The translations under genes were made by a program, and so were the position numbers. From Dermanyssus gallinae (taxonomy: Eukaryota > Arthropoda > Arachnida > Mesostigmata > Dermanyssidae): 64,000 nt of DNA. Where the stretch lies: the NCBI GenBank assembly GCA_003439945.1, contig QVRM01005627.1, positions 1 to 64,000 on the forward strand, in the 5' to 3' direction. Positions 1-14,529 of this stretch are shown here, in pieces. Within the stretch, counting starts at the first letter, position 1. Every line of letters starts with the position of its first letter. The notes under the pieces are model-generated. The model ran no database searches and had not been told where the DNA came from. It saw nothing but the letters and a program-made list of their open reading frames with translations.

Positions 1-2520
<2,520 letters not shown>

Positions 2521-2524
2521 AGTT

Positions 2525-2703
2525 ATAGCTCAGTGTGCTCCTTTGCCTTGTATGTCAGTATCGCCAATAATATGGTATAGGTATTATTTGCTGCTTTATC
2601 TTCTTCTTTTTCTCATTTTATTCCCAAACACTTGTACCGCTTTTCATAACGAGAACTTAAGCATGTGAATGTATGCAGTTCCGTAAATAAACCACGTCTG
2701 AAT

Positions 2704-2766
<63 letters not shown>

Positions 2767-3644
2767 CATTAAGCGCAGCCTTTCCCGTCGGAATGTAATT
2801 ACATTTATTTTATATGATTTCTTGATGCTATCTTTAGCGGTCACAGTTGCAGTGGTATTAATGGGAAAAACTTTCCTACAAGCGCTTCCTATATTCACGC
2901 AGGCTTACTGCAGAGGAAACATAAACAGGAGCAGTATTATTTACTTGTGTCGGCGGCGTGTGCATATATTTAGTTTAGTTTTAGAACGTGCCGCCACTGT
3001 TGTTGTTGTTGTTGTTGTTTAGCAATTAGTGTTTTTTCACCATGGAGATGGTCGGTATGGTGGACATGTTACATAAATGAGGCAACTAAAGACCAGACTA
3101 CAACGACAACCGCCTGCGTCTATAGCCGTCTTGAGTCGACGCTGTCGTCTGTTTCGTATTGTTGCTTCTTGATTCCGCTAGTGTTGCGCACGACTGCAGT
3201 CAGTCGGAGCGGTCGCAAGAGCTGTGGTTGCGTTGCAAGTTCCCATCCATCGGTTTGGCCATCCGGCCATTTGGCCGCCCCGGATCGAGATTTGTATTTC
3301 TGTCACGTCACGACGAACAGCGCAGCGACGAGCGAGCGGCACAGCAAGCAGATTGGTGAAAGGGGAGGAGGGGGGGGAAGTGACTCAATGAGAGCCATCT
3401 TCATTATCTTCATCGGTCATCGCCTTCACGGGAACTGGCGCGACGTCGAAGTAGAGTGAGCACCATTCGGCAGAGTTGTGTGGCAGATGTTGCAGTAGGA
3501 GTAGTGGCCATTAACCAGTTAGAGTATTTATAATAATTCTCAACTGAATTTGTTCCAGAGTGACTGGCGGCTGATGACCGATCCCTCAACACTCGACTCT
3601 CGTTTCCTTGGCTGTGGTTTCGCTAGACAGTAGATAGGGACAGT

Positions 3645-3685
<41 letters not shown>
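2525..3685. other. No gene recognised; microsatellites and GC-rich stretch
   Basis: The stretch holds an (AT)n tract at 2706-2762 and a (GTT)n run at about 2998-3019. A moderately GC-rich segment follows (3100-3500). Short open frames here show no family motif. The last part may belong to the 5' region of the retrotransposon that follows, whose true 5' end I cannot place. Confidence 0.5.
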
Positions 3686-3698
<13 letters not shown>

Positions 3699-4059
3699 TC
3701 TACTAAAAGAGAGAAATACTTACACTCCCGCCGCCCGCGATTTATTACGCGCGAGTCTCTGACGGGAGTGCCCGCCAGCCCGAATAGACAGGCCAGCAGC
3801 TCCCCCACCCTCCCCCCTATCGAGGTTCGGAATGGGGGTACCACTCTACTCCACCCTACCGATTAGATGCGTTCACCTCGCGATTCCGCGTTACACACCA
3901 GAATATTGCACGCCCCCCGAAGGGGAGTTAGACCCACTTTAGCGCAGGGGTTCCCCGCAAATAAAAAAATACGGGGCCAGAAGGTCCTCTCGACCGGTGG
4001 TCTGCTTTCATGTGGCCACTTCTTCGTAACGGTACGGCGGAACAACAGAAACAGGGATA

Positions 4060-5109
4060 ATGGGAGAAAAACTTATCATTTGTAAGACGATAACGGGAGA
4101 TTGGAAGTTAGTAACAACAAAAAATCAACGTGCGGCGCAGAAGAGGCAGCGGAGGCGCGAAAAGCAGCAAAAATACAAGCGTCAACAATGCATCAAAACA
4201 ATAACAATTGAGGACGAGACAAAATCGAATAGGAAGGAGTTAAATGAAGAAAAAATATCTTATTCAAACGGCTTGCAGCAGCCAAAGAGAGTGGAACTGT
4301 CCAGAGGCGTTTTAGTTGTTGGCAGTTCAAACGTGAAGCGCGTTAAGTCATTTGTATTAAATGCTATCGGAAATGACGAACGCTGCGATATTAATAGTCT
4401 TGGTGGCGCCACTATGCGCACTACAATTGAACATACTCTAGGTAAATTGCGCCGAAATACTCGCCGTTTTAGTCTAGTCATTCTTCATTCAGGATTGAAT
4501 AATGTGATAAATTGTGCTGCACGAAAAGATTGCTCAATTTCGGAAGTATGGTTTGAAATTGAATGTGCGCTAAACGATCTTGTCAGTTATGTCTACAAAA
4601 ATAATTTTCGATTAATTGTGTGTTCGATTCCCATTGCAGTGGGATACGAAGAAGAGTGTAGGTATATTAACCAACAATTAAGATGTACATTTAATATGAG
4701 TGTCATTGTTTTTAAAGATCTTAGTTACATTCAGAAAACAGCCAATAATATGCATATTGATGGAGTGCATTTTGGAATGCATGGCGCTCGTTTGGTCGCT
4801 CAACATATTTCTCGTGAAATAGCCAATCACTTGAACATGGCCGTCCAATTGGATCCTGTACAGCCATCATATAAAGACGGTCGTAGAATGGCTAAACAAA
4901 GTTCTTATTTTCGGGGCAATTCAATGGCTCCACAAAAAACGAAAATAAAGTCATTTTCCAATCATCCATTAAAAACCATCCAGTCCCCTGCCCCGGAACC
5001 TCTGGTCTACAATTGGCACCACTTTCCCCCTCTACCACCACAACTAATCGCCCCATTCAATCCAACAATTCCGCCTCCCCCACTCCCCCCCTGGCTGCCT
5101 GCGCTCTAA
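4060..5109 (+). CDS. Retrotransposon ORF1 protein with SGNH/GDSL esterase domain (349 aa)
   Basis: This is the ORF1 protein of the CR1/L2-type element. In related elements ORF1p binds the element RNA, and some carry a lipolytic SGNH hydrolase. All landmark blocks are visible here: block I VVGSSN (residues 86-91, likely nucleophile Ser90), block II SLGGAT (113-118), block III HSGLNN (143-148) and block V DGVHFGMHG (234-242, with Asp234 and His237). The Asp of the classical GDS block is Ser. The N-terminal 60 residues are very basic and suit nucleic-acid binding. The C-terminus, about residues 310-349, is a proline-rich tail. The start ATG follows GGATA and is the first in the frame. The stop at 5107-5109 lies inside the frame of ORF2. 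The reading frame is intact even though ORF2 is broken. The enzymatic substrate is unknown. Confidence 0.85.
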   Translation: MGEKLIICKTITGDWKLVTTKNQRAAQKRQRRREKQQKYKRQQCIKTITIEDETKSNRKELNEEKISYSNGLQQPKRVELSRGVLVVGSSNVKRVKSFVLNAIGNDERCDINSLGGATMRTTIEHTLGKLRRNTRRFSLVILHSGLNNVINCAARKDCSISEVWFEIECALNDLVSYVYKNNFRLIVCSIPIAVGYEEECRYINQQLRCTFNMSVIVFKDLSYIQKTANNMHIDGVHFGMHGARLVAQHISREIANHLNMAVQLDPVQPSYKDGRRMAKQSSYFRGNSMAPQKTKIKSFSNHPLKTIQSPAPEPLVYNWHHFPPLPPQLIAPFNPTIPPPPLPPWLPAL

Positions 5110-7824
5110 AATGTTTATATTTCAATGCACGCTCGATTGGAAAGGATGATCGTGTTCAGTTGCTCAATTCATATACCGCCTTATATAATACTGATATAAT
5201 TTTTATAACTGAAACATGGTTAGGTGTAGGCGGAAGACATGTTACAAATAGTGAATTAAGCTGTGATAATAGGTTTTCAGTACTCCGGTGTGATCGGGGC
5301 TCCCGAGGAGGTGGTGTTTGTATTATAATTAGGAAAACGCTAAAATTTTGTGAGATCAAGATGGATGACAATATTGAAGCATTAGCGCTGGATGTGTTTT
5401 CCAAATCATGTTCAGTCAGGATGGCATGCTTTTATGCTACGAATGCTGGATCGCTGGCGGAGCGCAAGAGTCACATAAAAAGAATATGCGACTCTTTTGA
5501 AAATATATGTGATATTACTAACCCAATTTTAATTGTTGGGGACTTTAACCTTCCAAGAATTGACTGGCAAAATGTGTCCCTTTTAGATTCTCAAACCATG
5601 GAGGCTACTTTTACAAATGCTTGTATAACAAACGGTTTATATCAGAAAGTGACTGAAATTACGCGTCCACTAATGAGTACAAGAGACTCAATTGACAAGG
5701 AATGGCCAGATTGTAGTATAAACTCAAGTGATTTATCTAGTCATACAAACAGTCTTCTGTCGAATGAAACAATTTCAACTTTTACACCAAACGAAGACCC
5801 CAGGGGAACATTGATTGATTTAGTTCTTACTACCGATCCAGCTATAATAGAAGATTTATCTGTGTTTAAATCCCCAATACCCTCAGACCATAGCGCTATT
5901 TCTTTTAACCTCTTATTTGATTCCGAATACCCTCCCATTGAGGAGGGAGGATATAATTTTTTAAGGGTGATTACAACCAAATTATAAAAAAAACTAACAC
6001 TTGTGCCATGGAGATATGTCTTTCTAAACTGTGATACCGTAGATGATATGTATAATCGTTTTGTTGATCAGATGCACGCTGTGATTGAGGAACTTATTTC
6101 TACGCGCACTGGCAGGTCCTAAAATAACACTAAGCTTCGTGAGTATATCTCTAGTCTCGAATCACTCATTGAAAAAGACGCGAATCCGCGGTATGCGATC
6201 AAACTGAGTAAGGCAAGCAGAAGACTTCGGGATATTAGAAGAATCCAATCTCGATTTTAAAGATTCAAAGTCGTTTTTTAGGTATGCCAATAAGCGCCTT
6301 AAGAGGAATAACGGAGGTGATGTGGTTATCACAGATGATATCTCCAAAGCCGATGCCTTCAAAGATTTATTTTCCTCTGTCTACGTGGCCGAAGCAGGTC
6401 CAACGAGTCCAGCGCTTACGTTCCCCCCGCCAACGTCATCAAAGTGTCGGTATTTATTTGTGTCGAAACATAATATCTTAAAGAAAATAAATAAACTTCC
6501 ATCTAAATGTAGCCTTATCCCAGATTGTATCCCCCCAATATTTTATAAAAAAGTGGCACAGGTTATACCAGAGCCGCTCTCATTAATTTATGCTAGGTCC
6601 TACGAAGAAGGTGTTGTGCCTGACGTTTTCCGACAATCTGTAATAACGCCTGTTCATAAAAAAGGATCCAAGTAAAATATTGATAACTATGAGAAATTAC
6701 TTGTGGATCATATATTTCACTTCATGCAGTCTGAGGGAGTGCTTGATGAACAGCAACATGGTTTTACTAAGGGCAAATCTACAGCAACCCAACTAGTTGA
6801 AATTGTCTAAGATTGGGCCATTTTTATTAACAACAAGAAAACAATTGATTGTATTTACTTTGATTTTTCTAAAGCATTTGACAGAGTAAATCATTTTAAA
6901 CTCGTACATAAACTAATTGACTTAAATATGGACAAGCACACTGTTTTATGGGTATCAAGTTATCTTACGAATCGGAAGTTTTGTGTGCGGGTAAATAACA
7001 GTTTTAGTCGGTATGGGGTGTGTCCCTCCGGCGTGCCTCAGGGGTCATGTCTAGGCCCATTATTATTCTGTATATTTATCTTAGATCTTAAAAACGTTAT
7101 ACCCGGAACACTTAAGTATAAACTCTACGCAGACGATCTTAAACTTTATGGGCTTTCTGGCACAGAAGCCGAGAGGGGAATATTACAGAAAACAATTGAC
7201 TCCATCTCTGATTGGTGTGCCAAAAATGATATGATAATTTCGGTCCCTAAATGCGCCGTTGTGTGTCTGAAGGTAGACCACGCTTACACACTTGATGGAC
7301 AAGAGATACCCAGGGTAAACAGCATTCGTGATCTTGGGGTAACGGTTACACCGGAGCTTGATTTTAACATTCACATCACGCAGACTATTCTATCTGCTAG
7401 TCTTATATGCAATATGATCTTTCGTTGTTTCATTATTAAATGCCCAATGTTTTATATCCACCTTTATAATAACCTTGTAGTTCCTAAATTCACCTACAGC
7501 TGTGAAGTCTGGCGCCCGTCTTTAAAAAAACATATTGATGCAATTGAAAAAATGCAATCCAAATTCCTTCGACGTGTTGCAATGAGATGTAAGGTTGAGC
7601 GTAGCAGTCTCTACTTACCACCTATATCGGAACGACACTCGAGAGCAGATTTTAAAATGTATGCACGAATTTCTCAGTCGAATAGGCTTTCCATCTTTTT
7701 TAATATTCGCAAAAACAATTTGCGCAGCACCCAAACCATATCGTCGAAAGTAGTTGCACGTTCTGACCGAATTAATAATATGTTTTCGTGGCGTTTGGCG
7801 AGAATGTTGAGAACCATGAACTAG
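5013..7824 (+). pseudogene. Retrotransposon ORF2: endonuclease plus reverse transcriptase, frameshifted
   Basis: The 5' part (5013-5987) is a complete apurinic-type endonuclease. Motifs are NARSIGKDD near the start, FITETWL, RGGGVCI, IVGDFNLPRIDW and SDHSAI. The frame then breaks. The linker reads on at about 6020-6119, and the RT runs from 6322 with stops near 6674 and 6808. RT blocks are PVHKKGSK, HGFTKGKSTATQL, YFDFSKAFDRVNH, PSGVPQGSCLGPLLF and YADDLKLYG; the 6928-7824 portion is open to its stop. The product in an intact element would nick target DNA and copy its own RNA by target-primed reverse transcription. The YADD catalytic box is intact, but the frame is not. Motifs fit the CR1/L2 group. 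Confidence 0.85.
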
Positions 7825-8479
7825 TCATATATTCTTATTCTGTACTACGCATATGTTACGCAATGGTACTATTTCATCCTATTATCTAGTAAATTGTTTT
7901 CTATACTTCTATTATTGCACAATGTATATATTGAATACAGGACTTTTGTGAATAACTATGTACATAATTGTCAACCCTTTGAATATAATAAAGGAGCACT
8001 TAATTGACTATTGAAATTGTTTTACATTACGTTGCACCATGCTCTTCAAGCAGGAACATCGACTGATCATAAAGTAAAGACCAAACATAGCGCAAATAGC
8101 CTGTTTTTCAGAGTCTAAGGGCTGCGATGGCACGTGGTAATCCCACCTCAGCCACACATACAGTAGCAGATGTGGAGCTCTACGAGCGCCTTACGAAAGC
8201 CATGACGAGAAGAGAGTACGTGAGCCTACGAAGTCGAAGATATGCGAGTGTAACAACTTTATGTGGCGAGGCTGCTTCACGTCATGCGTCATCGCAAGAG
8301 TAAGTTCAGGCGAAATTCATTTCGGGCGCTCTGGTAAAAAGCCATCCATAAATTAAATCGCCTTTGGAGATAGGTTATGGGCCATCCGGAAAATCCAACC
8401 CGAATTTTTGTGGTGTGATCTCACCCAAAGGTTGCAGAAAACATCGCTAAGGACTGCCAAAGTTTTGGTTCGCTATATC

Positions 8480-9400
8480 ACAACCAACCCGCGAGATATC
8501 TTTATATAAGAGCACAAGCAGAGTACAGTCGGCAAGCATAGAATACCTCACATATATGAGATAATTTATCTAGGCTCTGTAGAGAAATATTGATATAAAG
8601 TATAAACAGGAAAGGTTCCAATACAGATCCCTGATGTATAGAAGGCGCATAGAAAACTGGCCGGATGAGGCCGATCTGGCTGTTACAGTAATTACCCGAT
8701 CCTGACGATATGACCCAAACAAAGAACAAGCACCATCATCTAAATCTATGAAATGAAGAATTCAAATAAAAATGTCAAAATCGACGCAGTCCTGCTAATA
8801 TAAGAAGCAACTGTGAAACTTCTGTTACTCTGAACGGAAGACCCAAAAATAGTCTGGTAGATAAAAATATATTAGCAATCTCGCTAGACCGTCCTGCACG
8901 AAGACCAAATTGTTTCAGTGAGAGGAAATTAATTAGAAGCAATGTGAAAGCAACTCTGTAAACATTTAATGTTGGCTGAGACTCAGCCTGAAAAAGTTTT
9001 AGGGTGGAATAGACACCAGCGAAACTATATATGGTGCTGCCGTCGGATCCGATGATAAACTCAGGAACATTGGCCTTTTGAGAACGGCTGATCTCTTTAT
9101 TGACATACTTCCAATAAGCACCGGGCTATTTAGAAGCCTGATTTATTCATTTGCGATGGTACTCTCTGAATTAAGACTTAAGTAATGCTCCGTGCCAGGC
9201 TAGCAACCTGTAGTTAAGTAGCAATCATTTTCAACTGTTGGTTGGTCTATTCACTCATCCACTACTCAAAGCCGACAAAGTCGAGATCTTTTTGTAGACG
9301 TAGAATTTCAGATGAGCGTCCACGATTATGTACAGCGACTGAGGGAAAGGCTTGATCACAAGTGTAAACAATTTGGAGTCAAAGGTTTTAACAATTGCAT
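8480..9400 (-). mobile_element. Degenerate non-LTR retrotransposon relic, reverse strand
   Basis: Reading the minus strand from about 9400 down gives a linker-like run (FREYHRK, YWKYVNKEI, near 9180-9090). Then come EFIIGSDGSTIYSFAGVYS, KQFGLRAGRSSEIAN (about 8930-8880) and GSVLEPFLFILYINIS (about 8630-8580), the last two being RT fingers and palm blocks. Stops and frameshifts separate them, and part of the RT is missing. It is an old dead copy of a third type, closer in wording to CR1/Jockey-like RTs than to the R2 group. The limits are approximate. Confidence 0.7.
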
Positions 9401-9489
9401 CAGGATCAGAGGAGTTTAGACAAGTAGGAGATTGGCCAGCTTATTGGCAAATTGATCATAGTTATTTTGTTTTTATTTCTCTTAGTCAT

Positions 9490-11405
9490 TCCCTTTGGGC
9501 CATACTGTACAGGAAGCAGTAGCAATGGCAGGTTTGAGAAGTAAACGACGGAAATAGAGGGTATTGATCAGAGGAGAATAATGTTAGGGATAACGACAGC
9601 GTCGTAACTGAAAAAAGTGTCACCGCGATCGATGCACACACGACCACGTGCAGAAACTCCAGCGGGTTACTTTGGTAACGATTTGAGTCAACCCCGGTTA
9701 GTGTCGCCAACCACAACTCTGAGACTTCATCAGGTGGACATAGCAGCTCACCAGGCATATCTATGAGATTTCTAGCTTGCGGACGATTATTCGCATAAAC
9801 AGACACAAATTAGATGTTGTGTTCGCGCTGACACACGGGCCAACACATGTACTGCCTGAAAAGCTTAATCCGCGGACAAAAAAATAATGACATCACATAT
9901 CTTAGTAGTCTCGGAAACGTATACTACCACACTACCGCCATTCCTAGAAATACGCGAAAAAGCAAACGAGATTAATAATCGCGTGGAAACGAACTCCGTC
10001 AAAAGCCTTAATATCAATCACGGACGTTTAGGTGTAAAAGCAAGAACGGCAGACGGCATCCGGGGTGTTACTGACATCAGTCACCCCCGTATCGCCATCA
10101 AAATTTCCAGTCGGATCAATCCAAACCCATTAAACAATAATTATTTACATATTTACTTAGGCACTTAAGTGTGAGAAAACAGTAATAATCACTGGAAAGG
10201 TGGAGTATCCCTACGGCCAACAAAAAAAAACACGTGAGAATGATAATAAAAGTAGAATCATTGGAGATCAGGTAAATGTATATTCTACGATCTATAAGTA
10301 TTTGTTACTGTTGTCCAACGACCTCCATCGACACCGATTCCATTGTTATCGTTGTTGTTGATGCGGGCGCCGCCGCAGCCACGATGGCCGTTGTTGTTGT
10401 TGCTATTGGTTTTATCATTGTTGTTATTGTTATCGTTGTTGTTGATGCGGGCGCCGCCGCAGCCACGATGGCCGTTGTTGTTGTTGCTATTGGTTTATCA
10501 TTGTTGTTATTGTTATCGTTGTTGTTGCTGTTGTTGCCGTTGTTGGCGCCGCCGTGAGACCTGGCGGCGCCACCGATGCTATTCTATTGCTGCTGCTGCC
10601 TGCGATTATCATTTTCTCTTACTGGTGAACATTTACGAACGTTTCGGTGCGCGTCCAGTCATTCACATAACGTCGTCGGCGTCGGTGGTGCAGAGAAGGG
10701 CTGAATCAGCTGCAAAATGGGCAATATAGGCACCCTTTGCCGGGTGTTCTTATAATGCTCGGCATATATATATATATATATATATATAGCTCGGCGTATA
10801 GTGAACATGTCGTAATACCATCCATCCTGTATTGTAGTTTATCAAGTATACTTCATAAGTTTCACAAGCTGCCGGGTTATGGACTCTGAAAGATGTTTAA
10901 ATAACCAGAGGCCAAATATCACGCTGTGCCAATGGAAACGAAGCGTGTAGGAGGAATTGAGATTTTTTATATCGACGACTACTTTGCAATCCCAAGCGAT
11001 ATAATGATCGCCTAGAGGAGAGACGACGGCTCCAGAAGACGCTGCAAATCCGCTCTGCAATACCTCACAAATAATGTCGCGATGCCCAGTACACAGCGAG
11101 AAACTCTACGCCAACTTCCTTAGCATATTTGAAGCGATGGCCCTGCAAGGACCCTGCCCTCAAGCGGACATTGGCGCGGAAGGGCCAATTTCTGTTCAAT
11201 GTCCTAATATTGACGTCTCAGAGCGTGTTCTAGAATTCACAAAGGTCACTGTCGGTCAATCAAATAATCTGGAACGACGGGATAGCAGAGCGGCCATGTA
11301 TAGAACAGACAACCAGTTTCCCGCGACTTTGCTGCGCACACTGAAGAAAAGACACAAAGAACAATGATTGCATCAACGATACTTGAAAGCCCGCGGATGC
11401 TTTCA
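9490..11405. other. Intergenic stretch without a recognised gene
   Basis: No open frame here matches a family I know. The stretch contains an 84-bp tandem repeat (listed separately), an (AT)n tract at about 10765-10788, and otherwise unique sequence. The 97-codon frame at 11074-11367 has no recognisable motif, and I do not call it a gene. Confidence 0.5.
10347..10530. repeat. 84-bp tandem repeat, two units and a partial third
   Basis: TATCGTTGTTGTTG starts at 10347, again at 10431 and again at 10514, giving periods of 84 and 83. The first two units share the GC-rich core GATGCGGGCGCCGCCGCAGC and the (GTT)n part almost base for base. The third unit loses the core. The near identity points to a recent duplication. 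Open frames across it encode only low-complexity residues. Confidence 0.9.
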
Positions 11406-11410
11406 CTCGT

Positions 11411-11685
11411 GTGGCGGCGTGGTCTAGAGGACGCTAGTCATAGTTGTCATCTACCGAGGTGTCGCCGGTTCGACCCCTGTTGTTAATCGAATTTTTTTGA
11501 GCGATACTCATTGAGAATAGATGATAAACCATACCGCCGAGAGTCAACGAGTGGTCATGCTGCCACGAGGACTGTTGGGGAAACCTTAGTTACCTCAACA
11601 TGTCCGGCCCCCGGTGCCTTGAAGAGTTGTCTCCAGAATGACTTCCACGCCCGTAGGGAACGGATGATGGTTTAGATGCTTTCAC
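11411..11685 (+). mobile_element. tRNA-derived SINE, family A, copy 1
   Basis: The head carries RNA polymerase III promoter boxes: box A TGGTCTAGAGG at 11420-11430 and box B GGTTCGACCCC at 11467-11477. The body continues with a unique part that is repeated at about 33955-34232. Shared blocks include ACCGCNGAGAGTCARCG, CCTCAACATGT/TCTCAACATGT and the end block CGCCCGTAGGGAACGG/AGCCCGTAGGGGACGG. The two copies agree over about 270 bases with scattered differences, which fits an old SINE. An (AT)n tract begins some 70 bases downstream. Confidence 0.8.
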
Positions 11686-11752
11686 ACAAGCGCTAGCTTT
11701 TATGATATGGACATAGCACCAATTGTTTCATACGGTATACAGCTTCAATGGA

Positions 11753-11756
<4 letters not shown>

Positions 11757-11791
<35 letters not shown>
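11757..11791. repeat. (AT)n microsatellite
   Basis: A run of alternating AT follows the first SINE. A second run lies at about 11905-11933, with only AT-rich spacer between the two. Confidence 0.95.
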
Positions 11792-11793
<2 letters not shown>

Positions 11794-12199
11794 AAACACG
11801 AATATCTTAAAATAATAATAATATATATCTTAAGTAGATATATATTGGTAGTGAGTGCCAAGCAGTCACCACGCTAGCACGACTGGCCCGGATATGTCAT
11901 AATATAAATATATATATATATATATATACATATCCGCGCACACACTACCATGACATCTTGCACACTATTTCACAGTATTTACAAATGCTTGTTTCATTTG
12001 GCTCGTGGAAAAAATATATATTTGTATAAAAACCCGTTCCACCGCGGCATGGACGCGGTATGGGCTGTTCATTTCAGATTGTGTTCGTGTGGCGGCTTGA
12101 TGTGATGACGCAGTATCCGTGTTATGTCTCGGGGGGGTGCTATTGTTCTTCTCATTAGGTCGGTGTTCAGAGCTTCTCAGGGTACAAAGGGTAGCCAGG

Positions 12200-14356
12200 A
12201 TTGCTTTTGTTGCTGTTTGATAAAACTTCAACCATTAGTATAGTTGACCATTTCCACTACTACTACGACGACGACTACGACTTTGGCTGTGAGACGTTAA
12301 TGAAGCCTCAGCAGCCTCACTTTACCGCCAGACGAATGCGTTCGCCAGCCCTCGCTGACCTTGAGCTAAACAACCTCCCGCCGTACATCACACCGTTGCC
12401 ACATTCTCGGTATGTCACGTATGTTCTCGCCCCTTCCCCGCTGCATCACCCTTACCGGCACCTCGCAGATACTGCCACTGCCACCGCATCTCACACACAG
12501 TTTCTCTATCACGCCTGCACGTGCTTTTTCTGCCCTCGTCAATCGCAGCAGTAGCAGCAGCAGCAACAACAGCAAAGCATCAGCCTTTTCTCTCTTTCTC
12601 GCTCTCTCTCTCTCTCTTATACGATATCGTTACTGGTAGCAATAAACGGCAACATCATTCATCGCCATAAAGCACACACTTACGTATGTATGTATGTATG
12701 TGCGTTGTATAATTTTGCTATAATGCACTATCGAACTAAATCAAACTACACGCATGTGTCTATTCGACGCTTGTCTTCGGCGCTCGGTCGCTCGACAATA
12801 TGTGTATGTGTATGAGGGGTTGCGAGGGGTGCATGATGGGGTGGGTTCGTCGAGGTTCGCTAGTTGGCGCTAGATACTATATCGTCGTCGTCGTCGTGGT
12901 AATTATTGGCTGTTCTAGTAGCAGTGATACCTCAAACAAAAGCAAACACAAAGCGTACGTAAGAATCAGCAGTAGTAGTAGTAGTAGTAATAGTCTGAAG
13001 TACTACGAGTACTTCAGTACTACGACACTCGTAGTACTGCAGATATCCCGGTGTTGTTCACCGCCTGTCTGCGTGTCAGCCTGTCAGTGGCCCATTACGG
13101 TGACCGACGGACGGTTCGAGCGGTCGGGTATGGCCGCTGGCCGCATACTATGTGTTGTGGCCCCGCGTGTGGCCGCCGCTGCTGCCGCTGACCGCGTTTG
13201 TTATCTCGGAATCAAAGGGTGGTTGGAGTTGGTGGTCATAGCGCGCCTGCTGCCGCGCTGCTGTTGACGGACGACCGCCCGACTTCTGAAGCTGTTAGTG
13301 GTTGTTGAACGACACCGGCGGCGATGGTGGATGGTGGAACTCGCCGTGGTGGTGAAGCTGGTGGTGGTGGTGGTGATGATGATAATAATGATGACGGTGA
13401 TGATGATGATGATAATAATGATGACGGTGATGATGATGATGACGATGATGACGATGATGATGATGATGGCCATGTGATGTCGGTGGTCGGTTGCCTGCTT
13501 CGTTGGCTGGAGGATGATGGTCAATGGCCCGCCATTGGGCGCACTGCGGTGTTCATCGTTCATCGACTTGTTCATGCGACCATGCTTGACCATTTGCTTC
13601 CGCTGCTGCTGCTGCTGCTGCGGCCGTTGTAGTCGCCGCTGCCGTATTTTCTACCGCCGTTGCTACTTCTGCCAATGCTGCGATTGCTGTTTCTGCTTCT
13701 GCTATATCTACGGTACCGAAGTCTCAGAGAGGCTGAACGCCCAGGGGCAGCTGGTATTCTCAGCCTTCACCAGCGGCAATCACCATAGGCGGCGGTGGTT
13801 GTAGCAGAAACAGCGATGGCGGCGGCGGTGGCGACAACAACACCAACAACAACATTGATATCAACATAGCAACAACAACAACAACAACACAACATCAATA
13901 TGAACAGGAACAACAATAACCGAGAAGCAACAGCAGCGGCAGAAGAAGCACCGCAACCCATTCATTCACTGATTGTTCACAAACAACCCGATCTCGAGCC
14001 GCCTCGCAGCACTAGACAAGCGTCGTCCGTGGTTATTCCTCGGTCGGTCTGAACGGCTGAACACGACGTTCTCTGGTAGACAAGAGAAACAAAAACAACA
14101 ACGACGGCAACAACAACAATTCGCGAGTCCATGGCGAGAACCACGGCAACGCCAACGACAAACGTGGTCTTCACCACACACGATTAGCCAGCGAGCCGGC
14201 CGCTTCACTTCCTCCGCCGTTCCACTATGGCGTGGTTCTATGGTATTTGCTTTTTCGGGAACCTGATGCGTACGATAAACAAGCAGTTGCAAAATCATAA
14301 TACAATACAACAAGTCTGATGACAACAACAGCAACACCAGCAGCAGGAGCAGCAGC

Positions 14357-14401
<45 letters not shown>

Positions 14402-14520
14402 AGCGACTGGATCGCCGGTGACAACAACAAAAGCAACAGCAGCAGCAACAACAACAATATCAACAGCAACCAAAACAACGATTGAATATATCGTTTCTAT
14501 AGTTAAAGGGTTGCAACTTC
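12200..14520. repeat. Trinucleotide-repeat domain (GAT/GTT/GCT/CAA runs)
   Basis: Over about 2.3 kb, short trinucleotide runs follow one another: AGC/AAC at 12545-12580, TCG at 12880, AGT at 12970-12990, a long GAT/AAT tract at 13370-13475, CTG at 13600-13622, and AAC/CAG from 13820 to 14470. Open frames in all six phases give runs of one or two residues (D, L, V, T, Q). This is the signature of repeat DNA rather than of a protein. The base composition differs from the AT-rich surroundings. It could be a noncoding transcript, a regulatory domain or the 5' part of a gene outside the window; none of these can be shown. Confidence 0.75.
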
Positions 14521-14529
14521 TATTTTAAT

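Larger units (their letters stand above)
3690..8020 (+). mobile_element. CR1/L2-type non-LTR retrotransposon, near full length
   Basis: The element has a GC-rich 5' leader with potential stem-loops (for example CACTCCCG at 3723-3730 pairing with CGGGAGTG at 3763-3770). ORF1 (4060-5109) carries an SGNH esterase domain. ORF2 carries an endonuclease and a reverse transcriptase (5013-7824). A 3' tail with AATAAAGG follows near 7988-7994. A related copy at 31.9-33.7 kb ends in a similar tail (TTTGA, then GCAYTTAATTG), which helps place the 3' end near 8020. ORF2 has stops and frameshifts after about 5985, and about 39 bases are missing at the RT start compared with the second copy. It is therefore probably immobile, although ORF1 is fully open. 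The 5' boundary is inferred. Confidence 0.85.

Noticed and set aside
13201..14478. Long frames giving runs of Leu, Val, Asp, Thr or Ile
   Set aside because: They are translations of trinucleotide repeats, open in several phases at once, with no other protein feature.
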